DNA from: Roseomonas sp. E05
GTDB lineage: Bacteria; Pseudomonadota; Alphaproteobacteria; Acetobacterales; Acetobacteraceae
Direction: 5' to 3'
Assembly (NCBI RefSeq): GCF_030063475.1
Contig: NZ_JASIRT010000002.1
Coordinates: forward strand, 326,036-390,035
Length of the DNA stretch: 64,000 nucleotides
The position numbers and the translations under genes are program-made. The notes under the pieces were generated by a model, which saw nothing but the letters and a program-made list of their open reading frames with translations, was not told where the DNA came from and made no database searches. Below, piece by piece: positions 47,774 through 56,097 of this stretch (within the stretch, counting starts at the first letter, position 1; every line of letters begins with the position of its first letter).

Positions 47774-50131
47774 GTGCTGCACGCGTCCCGCTTCCGCCCG
47801 CTCCGGCGTCGTGTTCCTGCCTATGGCCTGGCCATCGTGGCGGTCCTGCTCGCGCTCGCGGGGCGCCTTCTGCTGGCGGGGGTGCTGCCACCCGCCGGCT
47901 TTCCCTTTCTCACCTTCTTCCCGGCCGTGATCCTGGCGACGCTGTTCGGTGGCATCGGCCCTGGTTTGCTGGCTACCTTTCTCAGCACCGCAGCGGCCAA
48001 GTACTTCTTCATGCCGGCGCTGGGCAGCTTTGCCTTTGTCACGCCGGCTGACGCCATTGCCCCGGCCTTCTTCGTGGCGGTCCTGCTGGTGAACTGCACC
48101 ATCATCCATGTCATGAGCACCTCGCTGATCCGTGTGGCCGAGGAGCGCAGACGCGTGGCGGAGTTGTCGGCGGCGCGCGGTGCGCTCGCGGCGGAGCTGG
48201 AGCTCCGGCTGGATGAGCTGAAGCGGGCGGTCGCGGCGGGGGAGCGCGCGCGTGCGGAGCTTCTCACCAAGGAGGCGCGGTTCCGCGACCTTGCCGAGGC
48301 TTTGCCCGCCCTGCTCTTCATCACCGCGCCGGACGGGGCCAACACCTACGTCAACCGGCGCTTCCAGGATTATACCGGGCTGCCGGTGGAGCTGTTGCGC
48401 GGCAACGGTTGGCTGCGGGTCATCCACCCCGAGGACCGCGCCCGCGCCGCCGAGGTCTGGAGCGGCGCCGTTGCGGGCGGCGGAGCCTACGTCGCCGAAT
48501 ACCGCTTTCGCCGCCATGACGACACCTGGCGCTGGTTCCTGGTGCGTGCCGAGCCGGAGCGCGGCCCAGCCGGACGCATTTTGCGCTGGACCGGCACCTG
48601 CACCGACATCGACGACCAGCGCCGCGCCGAGGCCGCGCTGGTGCAGAGCGAGGCGCGGCTGCGCTCGGTGGTGGAGACGGCGGCAGATGCCATCATCGTC
48701 GCCAACGGAAGCGGGCACATCGTCTCGGCCAACCCCGCCGCACTGCAGATGTTCGGCTATGACAGGGCGGCCGACCTCATCGGGCACGACCTGGGTGTGC
48801 TGATGCCGCACAGCGAGGCGGTGCGGCATGGCGGCTACCTCGCAGCGCACCGCCACGGCAGCGCCGCCACCCCGGCACCCGCGAGGGCTATCGGAGTGCC
48901 CGGGCGCGAGCTGATGGCGCTCCGCCGCGACGGCACGCCGTTTCCCATCGAACTTTCGGTCGGCTCCTTCGCTTCGGGGGACGAGCACTTCTTCACCGGC
49001 GTGGTGCGCGACGTGACGGAGCGCAGGCGGGCCGAGCAGCTGCGCGCGATGCTGGCGCGCGAGGTTGACCACCGGGCCAAGAACGCCCTCGCGGTCGCGC
49101 TGTCGCTGATCCGGCTGACGCCGCGCGAGGATGCCGGGCATTTCGCGGAGTCCGTCGAGGGGCGGATCGCCGCGATGGCGCGGGCGCACTCGGTGCTGGC
49201 GACGCAGAAATGGGTGGGCGCGGATCTGCGCACCCTGGCGCTGGGCGAGCTTGCGGCCCATTCCGGGCGCGTCTCAGCCTCCGGGCCGCCGGCCTATCTT
49301 GCGCCCGAGGCCGTGCAGGCGGTGGCCATGCTGCTGCACGAACTGGCGACCAATGCCGCGAAGTATGGCGCGCTCACCCGGCCGGGCGGCCAGGTCCGGC
49401 TCGCCTGGGCCTTCGAGGCGAGCGGAAGCCTGAGCCTTGCATGGTCTGAGCGCGGCGGCCCGGCCGTGCAGGCACCGCCCCGCCAGCGCGGCTTCGGCTC
49501 CCGGCTGGTCAGCACGCTCGCGGCACAGCAACTCGGCGGGTCCGTCAGCTGGAACTGGGAGGAGGCGGGGCTGACCTGCGCCGTCGGCATCGCCGCCCGG
49601 TTCCTCAGGCCATTCGGCGAGGCGCAGGAGGCGGATGGCACGACGCAGGCGAACTCCGCGGAGGCAGCGCCGGACGCTCCTCTGGCGGCGCCCATCCTCG
49701 GAGCTGCACACCCGCGCATCCTGCTGGTCGAGGATGAGGCGTTGCTGGCGATGGAACTCGAAGGCACCACACGGCAACTCGGTTACGAGGTGGTCGGCCC
49801 GGCCAGGACGCTCGCCGAGGCGGTGCGGCTCGCCTCCACCGAGCCCGACCTCGCGGCGGCGGTGCTCGACGTCAACCTTGGCAGCGGGGACTATTCCTTT
49901 CCCGCCGTGGATATCCTGCAAACCCGTGGCGTACCCTACATCTTCGCCACGGGCTATGGCAGCTCGCGCTCGATGCAGGGGCGCGAGCACGGTGCCGCGG
50001 CCGTGCTGATCAAGCCCTATCCGCGCCAGGCCCTGGCCGAAGCGCTGGGTGCGGCCCTGCGCCGGAGGGCGGCGAATGAGCCGCCCGCCCCTCACGCACA
50101 GCCGTCCAGTGGTGATCCGGGGACGGACTGA
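47774..50131 (+). CDS. Hybrid HWE-type sensor histidine kinase with C-terminal receiver
   Basis: A 785-residue membrane kinase. In order: a DUF4118-like N-terminal membrane region of three to four helices (about 15-118), a coiled coil (120-165), PAS (170-285, ending in a PAC-type WTGTCTDID), PAS (295-420, PFPIELSVGSF), an HWE/HisKA_2 dimerisation helix with His433 in REVDHRAKNALAVAL, ATPase N-box LHELATNAAKYGAL at 521-534, and a receiver domain (647-765) with phospho-acceptor Asp699 and Lys747. HWE kinases often take part in light or general stress signalling. The start is the GTG at 47774 with GGGGAG upstream. No output regulator is adjacent. Confidence 0.92.
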   Translation: MLHASRFRPLRRRVPAYGLAIVAVLLALAGRLLLAGVLPPAGFPFLTFFPAVILATLFGGIGPGLLATFLSTAAAKYFFMPALGSFAFVTPADAIAPAFFVAVLLVNCTIIHVMSTSLIRVAEERRRVAELSAARGALAAELELRLDELKRAVAAGERARAELLTKEARFRDLAEALPALLFITAPDGANTYVNRRFQDYTGLPVELLRGNGWLRVIHPEDRARAAEVWSGAVAGGGAYVAEYRFRRHDDTWRWFLVRAEPERGPAGRILRWTGTCTDIDDQRRAEAALVQSEARLRSVVETAADAIIVANGSGHIVSANPAALQMFGYDRAADLIGHDLGVLMPHSEAVRHGGYLAAHRHGSAATPAPARAIGVPGRELMALRRDGTPFPIELSVGSFASGDEHFFTGVVRDVTERRRAEQLRAMLAREVDHRAKNALAVALSLIRLTPREDAGHFAESVEGRIAAMARAHSVLATQKWVGADLRTLALGELAAHSGRVSASGPPAYLAPEAVQAVAMLLHELATNAAKYGALTRPGGQVRLAWAFEASGSLSLAWSERGGPAVQAPPRQRGFGSRLVSTLAAQQLGGSVSWNWEEAGLTCAVGIAARFLRPFGEAQEADGTTQANSAEAAPDAPLAAPILGAAHPRILLVEDEALLAMELEGTTRQLGYEVVGPARTLAEAVRLASTEPDLAAAVLDVNLGSGDYSFPAVDILQTRGVPYIFATGYGSSRSMQGREHGAAAVLIKPYPRQALAEALGAALRRRAANEPPAPHAQPSSGDPGTD

Positions 50132-50170
50132 GCTGCGGGAAAGGAGCGCCGGGCCGGCTCCTGATGAGCC

Positions 50171-52522
50171 TCAGCCCGCCGGCTGCAGATGGATGCGCTG
50201 CATCACCTTCGCATCCACCGCCTCGCGCGAGTAGAGCAGCGGCACATACTCGCCGCGCGACCAGTGTGGCGCCAGGTCGGCATAGTGCGGCGAGGCGGGA
50301 TCGCCCGACTGGCCGGGCGCGTTGATGCAGAGGCTGCCGTCCCAGGCCCCCACATCCATGACCAGCCGCACCGAGGCGCCGTAGTTGCAGCGGAAGTCGC
50401 TCGGGCGGTAGCCCGTATGCATCGGTGTGCTGGCGCTGCCGCCGATGGGAAAGGAGCCGACATCGAAATTCGCCGTCTCCGGCGTCAGGCCGGTCAGGGC
50501 GTGGCTGAAATAGCCCTTGTGCAGCCGGCCCCAGGACCATTCGGAGGGCGAGAGGCCCATGCGCTCGCCGCAGTCGCGGAAGGCGGTGATCAGGCATTCG
50601 GCCAGCAGCGCGTCGCGCGCGGCGGCGGGATCGGCGCCGAAGCGGGCATCCGGCTGCTCCAGCACCTGCAGCAGGCTTTCGGTATCCTGCGGCACCAGCA
50701 GCGGCCGCAGCGCGGCGTCCGGCACCAGCGCCGCCAGCAGGCGCGGCTTCAGGTGCTTGGTCATGAAGACCTCGAACAGCGCGGCGGCGGGGCTGTCGGC
50801 CTCCAGGCGGTGGTCCCAGTCCTCCAGCAGCAGCTGCGCCGCCCAGAGCTCCGGGGCGCTGCCGCGCGGCAGGGCGGCCAGCAGGGCGCAGAGGCGGCGG
50901 GCGGGCAGGGAGGTCACGTCGGTCTGCAGCGCGGTGCAGTCGGCCAGCGTCAGCAGCGGCCCGCGGGTCAGCGCCTCGCGGATGCGGCGGGCGCGGGAGG
51001 GCTCGGTCCACTCATAGCCATAGGTCTTGGTCGCGTGCGGCCAGTCTGGCGGCAGGTTCATCTCGTTGGCGCTGTGGACGAAGCCCTCCAGCGGGTCGAT
51101 GCGCCAGGGATGCTCCGCCGGGTCGAGCAGGCCGGACCACTCGTAGCGCCCGTCGCCCGGCACCGGCAGCAGCCCATCCCAGTTCGGCCGCTGGGGCGCG
51201 TAGCCGGCCGGCGTCCAGGCGACCGTGCCGCTGGTATCGGCATAGACCTTGTTCACCGAGGGCGTGCCCCAGCGCGCGACTGCCGCGCGGAACTCCTCCA
51301 GCGAGCGGGAGCGCATGGTGGAGAGGCTGGCGAGATAGGGCGCCGAGCCCGGCAGCGACCAGACCGTGCGGATCGCCACCGCCCGCCCCGCCGCAGCGTC
51401 CCGCGCGATGACCGGACCATGCCGGGTGAAGCGCAGTTCCAGTTCCTGGTCCGGGTGGCCCTTCACCGCGAAGCGCTCGGTGGCGACCTCCATCGCCGCC
51501 CAGTCGCCGTTGTAGCGGTAGCGGTCGCCCTCGGTCTCGTAGACGTAGACGTCCTCCTGGTCGGCGCCGTGGATGGTCAGGGCGAAGGCGGCGGTGCCGT
51601 TATGCCCGATGGAGATGCCGGGCACCGCCGGCTCGCCGGCGCCGATGGCGTTGAAGCCGGGACTGTCGAGATGCACGATGTAGCGCAGCGAGGGCGCGGC
51701 GTGGGCGCGGTGCGGATCGCTGGCCAGGATTGGCCGGCCGCTCTCGGTGCGGCTGCCATGGATGGCCCAGTTGTTCGAGCCCTCCATCTCGGCGCCCTGC
51801 ACCACCTCGCCGAGATCGGTCAGGCTGCTCCAGCGGCGCCAGTCCTCCAGCGGCGCGGCAAGGCGCTCGGGCGAGAAGGTGACGGCGGCGGTGGCCAGCT
51901 TGAAGGTGGCGAGGCACTCCGTGCCGAGGCTGGAGAGGTCGAGCCCCTCGGCCCGCACCGGCTCCTTCATCGGCTCCAGGTTCTTGCGCAGCAGGTCGGT
52001 GGCGAGATCGGCGCGGGAGAGCACGACGGCGCGCAGCACTTCCGAGAGGGCGTTGCGCGTGAGCGAGTGGCTGCGGATGCGCACCACGTCCTCCGCCGCC
52101 CAGCGCGCCGGGCGGGTGCCGAGGGCGCGGAACTCGGCGGGCAGGCGCCGCGGCTCGGCCTCGGTAAGCGTGACATAGGCGCTGATGCCGGCGACGAAGG
52201 CCTCGCAGATGGCGCGGGCATCGGGCGCATAGGCCTCGAACTCGGCCTGCATGTCGCCGCGGTAGAGGAAGAGGCGGGCGGCGCGGTCCTGCGCCAGGTA
52301 GCCCGGGCCGAAATCGGCGGCGAGCAGGCCGAGGCCGCGCTTGCGCCAGAGGTCGATCTGCCAGAGCCGGTCCCGCGCCGCGTTGAAGCCCTGCAGGAAG
52401 AAGAGGTCATGCTCGTTCTCGGCGCGCAGGTGCGGGATGCCCCAGCGGTCTACATGGATCGAGGCCGGCTGCTGCAGCCCCTCCAGCGCGATGGTTTCCT
52501 CGAGAGGGGCAGGCTCGGTCAT
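50171..52522 (-). CDS. Penicillin-acylase-family N-terminal-nucleophile hydrolase
   Basis: A 783-residue amide hydrolase of the penicillin/acyl-homoserine-lactone acylase family. The alpha part starts VDRWGIPHLRAENEHDLFFLQGF. The self-cleavage site and nucleophile are Ser249 in EGSNNWAIHG, and HNGTAAFALT and RYTRHGP-like FTRHGPVIA supply oxyanion-hole segments. Unlike characterised acylases, no signal peptide is present, so it seems cytoplasmic. Possible substrates are N-acyl amino acids, acyl-homoserine lactones or beta-lactam-like amides. It lies downstream of, but is separated by a terminator from, the IclR gene. ATG at 52522 has GGGAAG nine bases upstream. Confidence 0.92.
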   Translation of the reverse strand: MTEPAPLEETIALEGLQQPASIHVDRWGIPHLRAENEHDLFFLQGFNAARDRLWQIDLWRKRGLGLLAADFGPGYLAQDRAARLFLYRGDMQAEFEAYAPDARAICEAFVAGISAYVTLTEAEPRRLPAEFRALGTRPARWAAEDVVRIRSHSLTRNALSEVLRAVVLSRADLATDLLRKNLEPMKEPVRAEGLDLSSLGTECLATFKLATAAVTFSPERLAAPLEDWRRWSSLTDLGEVVQGAEMEGSNNWAIHGSRTESGRPILASDPHRAHAAPSLRYIVHLDSPGFNAIGAGEPAVPGISIGHNGTAAFALTIHGADQEDVYVYETEGDRYRYNGDWAAMEVATERFAVKGHPDQELELRFTRHGPVIARDAAAGRAVAIRTVWSLPGSAPYLASLSTMRSRSLEEFRAAVARWGTPSVNKVYADTSGTVAWTPAGYAPQRPNWDGLLPVPGDGRYEWSGLLDPAEHPWRIDPLEGFVHSANEMNLPPDWPHATKTYGYEWTEPSRARRIREALTRGPLLTLADCTALQTDVTSLPARRLCALLAALPRGSAPELWAAQLLLEDWDHRLEADSPAAALFEVFMTKHLKPRLLAALVPDAALRPLLVPQDTESLLQVLEQPDARFGADPAAARDALLAECLITAFRDCGERMGLSPSEWSWGRLHKGYFSHALTGLTPETANFDVGSFPIGGSASTPMHTGYRPSDFRCNYGASVRLVMDVGAWDGSLCINAPGQSGDPASPHYADLAPHWSRGEYVPLLYSREAVDAKVMQRIHLQPAG

Positions 52523-52631
52523 CGGGCAGGGCTTCCCTGGTGGCGCGAAAGGTGGGGAGGCTAGAAGCGGCGCCCGCGTGACGCAATGCAACCGGCGGCC
52601 GGGCGGGGGGAAGGACTTTCCCGGCTGACAG

Positions 52632-52669
52632 AAAAAGATGAGGGGTTCGGGGAGAATTCCTTCTCCCCG
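52632..52669 (-). terminator. Intrinsic terminator of the IclR regulator gene
   Basis: CGGGGAGAA and TTCTCCCCG (52648-52669) form a perfect 9-bp stem shortly after the minus-strand stop. Downstream in the transcript come CCCCTCATC and five T (complement of 52632-52636). Fourth occurrence of the dispersed terminator module. Confidence 0.75.
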
Positions 52670-52679
52670 GCCTTTTCTT

Positions 52680-53450
52680 TCATCCCAGCCCCCGCCCGCC
52701 GCCGAGGGCGCGCGCCGCTTCCAGCGCCAGCGGCGCGAATCGCGCGGCGAAGCGATCGGCGGGCCATTCGGTGAGCGAGCCGGCGATATGCACCGCCGCG
52801 ACAGGCTGCCCGGTCCGCTCCAGCACCGCGGCGCCGACCACCACCTCCCCCAGCAGCATCTCTTCCTGCACCAGGGCGAAGCCCTCGCGCCGGGCGGCCT
52901 CGATGCGAGCCAGGATGGCGTCAGGGTCGAGCAGCGTCTTGGGTGTGGCGGGTCGCAGGTCGGCGCGGGCCAGCATGGCCTCCACCTCGGCGCGCGGCAA
53001 CTGCGCCAGGCAGGCGCGGCCACCGGCGGTGCTGAAGCTGGTCAGGCGCCGCCCGGCCAGGGTGGCATAGAAGGTCTCCCGCTTGCTCTGGCGGCGCACG
53101 GCGTAGACGATGGTCTGCCCGTCGAACAGGCTGAAATCCACGCGCTCCCCCGTGCTGCGCTGCAACTCGATGATCAGCGGCGTGGCCCGCTCGATCAGGG
53201 GCCGGCTGCGCAGGAAGTCGAAGCTGCGGTCGAGGATCCGGCGGCCGGGTGTGTAGCCGCGGCCCTGCGCCCCCCGCTCCAGGTAGCCGAGCTTCAGCAG
53301 GGTGTGCGCCATGCGCTGGGCGGCGCTGCGGTCGATGCCGGCGAGGGCGGCCAGTTCGTTGAGGCTCAGCTCCCCCGGCCGCTTGCCGAAGGCTTCCAGC
53401 AGCGCCAGCCCCTTCTGCAGGGATTGCACGAACAGTCGGTCCTCCGGCAT
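52680..53450 (-). CDS. IclR-family transcriptional regulator
   Basis: A 256-residue regulator. The winged helix is at about residues 8-68 (LNELAALAGIDRSAAQRMAHTL) and the IclR effector-binding domain at about 80-250 (STGERVDFSLFDGQTIVYAVR, LTSFSTAGGRACLA). It is divergent from the D-aminoacylase gene across 154 bases, the usual arrangement for local control; the acylase gene downstream could be a second target. No clear operator palindrome is visible in the divergent region. ATG at 53450 gives the standard family length. Confidence 0.92.
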   Translation of the reverse strand: MPEDRLFVQSLQKGLALLEAFGKRPGELSLNELAALAGIDRSAAQRMAHTLLKLGYLERGAQGRGYTPGRRILDRSFDFLRSRPLIERATPLIIELQRSTGERVDFSLFDGQTIVYAVRRQSKRETFYATLAGRRLTSFSTAGGRACLAQLPRAEVEAMLARADLRPATPKTLLDPDAILARIEAARREGFALVQEEMLLGEVVVGAAVLERTGQPVAAVHIAGSLTEWPADRFAARFAPLALEAARALGGGRGLG

Positions 53451-53604
53451 CCGTCGCCTCCTCGTCCGCCTCCGGTTTGCGGGGGCGGCGGGGGCGGTGC
53501 AAGCCCATGCGGGGAAATCGCAGGCGGCGGCTTTATCGCGCGGCGGCTCTGGCGCATGATCCCATCCCCTGTTCGCCTCGCTTCGCATAAGGACATGCCG
53601 CCCC

Positions 53605-55056
53605 ATGGCGCTCCGCTGTGACCTCATCATCCGTGATGCCACCATCTTCGACGGCACCGGCGCGCCGCGCCAGGTGGGGGATGTCGGCGTCAGCGGCGAC
53701 CGCATTCTAGGCGTCGGCGATCTTGGCGGCGCCAGCGCCGACCGCGAGGTGATCGGCACCGGCAAGGCGCTCGCCCCCGGCTTCATCGACGCCCACACGC
53801 ATGACGACCGCGCCGTGCTCTGCGGCCCGCAATGCACGCTCTGCAAGATCAGCCAGGGCGTGACGACGGTTGTGGTCGGCAATTGCGGCATCAGCCTCTC
53901 GCCGATGCGGCACACCGCGAAGCGCCCGCCGGCGCCGCTCGACCTGCTGGGCGACGAGGCCTGGTGGACCTATGACAGCTTCGGCGACTACGCCCATGCC
54001 CTGAAGACCAAGGGCAGCGAGGTGAACACCTACGCGCTGATCGGCCACCAGACGCTGCGCGTGGAGGCCATGCAGGGCGACGTCTATCGCCCGGCGAAGG
54101 ATGTCGAGATCGCCCGCATGCAGGCGCGGCTGAAGCAGGCGCTGGCCGAGGGCGGCTCCGGCTTCTCCACCGGCCTCTACTACCCGCCGAATGCCCAGGC
54201 GCCGACCGAGGAGGTGATCGCGGTAGGCGAGGCGCTGCGCGGCTCGGCCGGCATCTACGTCACCCACATGCGCGACGAGGCGGACAAGGTCTGCGCCTCG
54301 ATCGAGGAGACGCTGAAGATCGGCCGCCGCATCGGCGTGCCGGTCCACATCAGCCACCACAAGTGCTCGATGCCGGAGAACTACGGCCGCTCGGTGCAGA
54401 CCCTGGCGCTGATCCAGGCCGCCGCCTCGATGCAGGAGGTGGCCTTCGACGTCTACCCCTATCCCGCCGGCTCCACCGTGCTGATGCCGGAGAAGGTGCG
54501 GGACGACAGCCGCGTCATCATCACCTGGTCGGTGCCCTATCCGGAGATGGCGGGCAAGGACCTCTCCGAGATCGCGCGCGGCTGGAACACCGATCTGCGC
54601 GCCGCCGCCGAGCGTCTCACGCCCGCCGGCGCCGTCACCTTCCAGATGGACGAGGAGGATGTGCGCCGCATCATGCGCCACCCGCTCTCCATGATCGGCT
54701 CGGACGGGCTGCCGCATGACGAGAAGCCGCATCCGCGCCTCTGGGGCACCTTCCCGCGCGTGCTCGGCCTCTACACCCGCCAGCTCGGCCTGTTCGACAT
54801 GGAGACGGCCATCCACAAGATGACCGGCCGCGCGGCAGGCGTCTTCGGCATGGTGGACCGCGGCGTGATCCGCGAGGGCGCCTATGCCGACCTGGTGCTG
54901 TTCGACCCCAACACGGTGATGGACAACGCCACCTTCGAGGACCCGATCCAGATGAGCGTCGGCATCGAACAGGTCTGGGCCAATGGCGTGCTGACCTTCG
55001 CCGGGGGCAAGGAGACGGGCGAGAAGCCGGGCAGGCTGGTGACGCGCGGCCGCTGA
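53605..55056 (+). CDS. D-aminoacylase/N-acyl-D-amino-acid deacylase family amidohydrolase
   Basis: A 483-residue amidohydrolase. GTGKALAPGFIDAHTHDDRAVL holds the HxH metal pair. GVTTVVVGNCGISLSPM carries the Cys ligand typical of D-aminoacylases, YVTHMRDEADKV and HISHHKCSMPENYG further ligands, and SMIGSDGLPHDEKPHPR the late metal Asp. It hydrolyses N-acyl-D-amino acids, or in relatives N-acyl amines such as D-glutamate derivatives. It is divergent from the IclR gene, and with the nearby acylase suggests use of N-acylated amino acids or bacterial wall fragments. Cytoplasmic. Confidence 0.93.
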   Translation: MALRCDLIIRDATIFDGTGAPRQVGDVGVSGDRILGVGDLGGASADREVIGTGKALAPGFIDAHTHDDRAVLCGPQCTLCKISQGVTTVVVGNCGISLSPMRHTAKRPPAPLDLLGDEAWWTYDSFGDYAHALKTKGSEVNTYALIGHQTLRVEAMQGDVYRPAKDVEIARMQARLKQALAEGGSGFSTGLYYPPNAQAPTEEVIAVGEALRGSAGIYVTHMRDEADKVCASIEETLKIGRRIGVPVHISHHKCSMPENYGRSVQTLALIQAAASMQEVAFDVYPYPAGSTVLMPEKVRDDSRVIITWSVPYPEMAGKDLSEIARGWNTDLRAAAERLTPAGAVTFQMDEEDVRRIMRHPLSMIGSDGLPHDEKPHPRLWGTFPRVLGLYTRQLGLFDMETAIHKMTGRAAGVFGMVDRGVIREGAYADLVLFDPNTVMDNATFEDPIQMSVGIEQVWANGVLTFAGGKETGEKPGRLVTRGR

Positions 55057-55117
55057 GGCGCCCGCCGGGGGCGGGGGCACGGGGCCGCCGCCGCCATACC
55101 GCCGGGCTGAAGCTGCC

Positions 55118-55159
55118 TTGCAACCCCTCGCCACTTGGCGGAAAGTCAGTGGGTTGCAA
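55118..55159. promoter_or_regulatory. Nested inverted repeat upstream of the heme-sensor/MscS operon
   Basis: TTGCAACCC (55118-55126) and GGGTTGCAA (55151-55159) are perfect 9-bp inverted repeats 24 bases apart, with a smaller CGCC/GGCG stem inside. It ends 17 bases before the GTG start at 55177, so it could be an operator or an mRNA hairpin that affects translation. Confidence 0.5.
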
Positions 55160-55176
55160 CTGCGGAATGGTCGCCC

Positions 55177-56097
55177 GTGCAGGTTCCCGGCGTCAGGAGG
55201 ACGGTCTCCCGCATCCTCATCTCCGTCTTCCTTGTCGGGCTGCTGGCGGGGCTCGGCGGCTTCTATTTTCTGCTGCAGGAACGCGCGCTGCGGCAGGCTG
55301 CCGCCGAGGCGCGCATCCTGCTGAGCTCGGCGCTCGCCATCCGCGGCTACACCGCCAAGAACATCTTCCCCAAGCTCTCCCGCCTGCCCGCGGACGAGTT
55401 CCACGAGGAGACGGTGCCTTCCTTCGGGGCGCAGACCGTCTTCCGCATGGTGGCCAGCGACTACGGCGCCTACACCTACCGCGAGCCGGCGCTGAACCCG
55501 ACCTCCCGCGCCGATCTGGCGACGCCCTTCGAGGTCGAGCTGATCCAGCGCTTCCGCGCCGATCCCGCGCTGCACGAGCTGAGCGGCGTGCGCCCCACCG
55601 AGACAGACCGGCTCTTCTACCTGGCCAGGCCGATCCGGGTGACGCAGGAAGGCTGCCTGACCTGCCACAGCACGCCGGACCGCGCCCCACCGGCCATGCT
55701 GGCCAAATACGGAAGCGCCAACGGCTTCGGCTGGCAGATGAACGAGGTGGTCGGCGCCCAGGTGCTGACCGTGCCGGTCACCGAGGGGCTGAAGGGCTCG
55801 CTGGAACTGGTGGGCATGCTGGGCCTCGGCCTCGCCGTGATCTTCGGCGTCGCTTATGTGGCGCTGGTCCTGGCGCTGGATACCATGGTGATCCGGCCGC
55901 TCGGCGCACTCTCGCGCGCGGCTGAGGCGGCCAGCCAGAGCCATGACACGCGGCTGCGCCTGCCGCGCGCCGGCGCCAGCGAGATCCGCAGCCTGTCCGA
56001 GGCGATCGAGCGGCTGCGCACCTCGCTCGGCAAGGCGCTCGGCCAGCTCGGGCGCGGCGAGCGGCCGGCGCCGCCGCGGCGGGAGGGCGGCGCATGA
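55177..56097 (+). CDS. Membrane heme-binding sensor protein (Tll0287/DUF3365-like) with HAMP domain
   Basis: A 306-residue membrane protein. Helix 1 spans about residues 10-32. The periplasmic domain (about 35-205) resembles the Tll0287-like/DUF3365 family and carries a c-type heme motif, Cys160-Leu-Thr-Cys163-His164. Helix 2 is at about 210-235, followed by a HAMP domain (236-290) and no kinase or methyl-accepting output. Tll0287-like domains sense redox or gases through heme. The start is a GTG at 55177 with GGAA upstream; other starts in this frame are only TTG. It overlaps the MscS-type gene by four bases (ATGA). Confidence 0.83.
   Translation: MQVPGVRRTVSRILISVFLVGLLAGLGGFYFLLQERALRQAAAEARILLSSALAIRGYTAKNIFPKLSRLPADEFHEETVPSFGAQTVFRMVASDYGAYTYREPALNPTSRADLATPFEVELIQRFRADPALHELSGVRPTETDRLFYLARPIRVTQEGCLTCHSTPDRAPPAMLAKYGSANGFGWQMNEVVGAQVLTVPVTEGLKGSLELVGMLGLGLAVIFGVAYVALVLALDTMVIRPLGALSRAAEAASQSHDTRLRLPRAGASEIRSLSEAIERLRTSLGKALGQLGRGERPAPPRREGGA

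Noticed and set aside
52523..53023. A longer penicillin acylase starting inside the IclR gene
   Set aside because: Its extra residues are antisense-free but out of frame with IclR, lack any signal peptide and cross an intrinsic terminator; homology begins after 52522.
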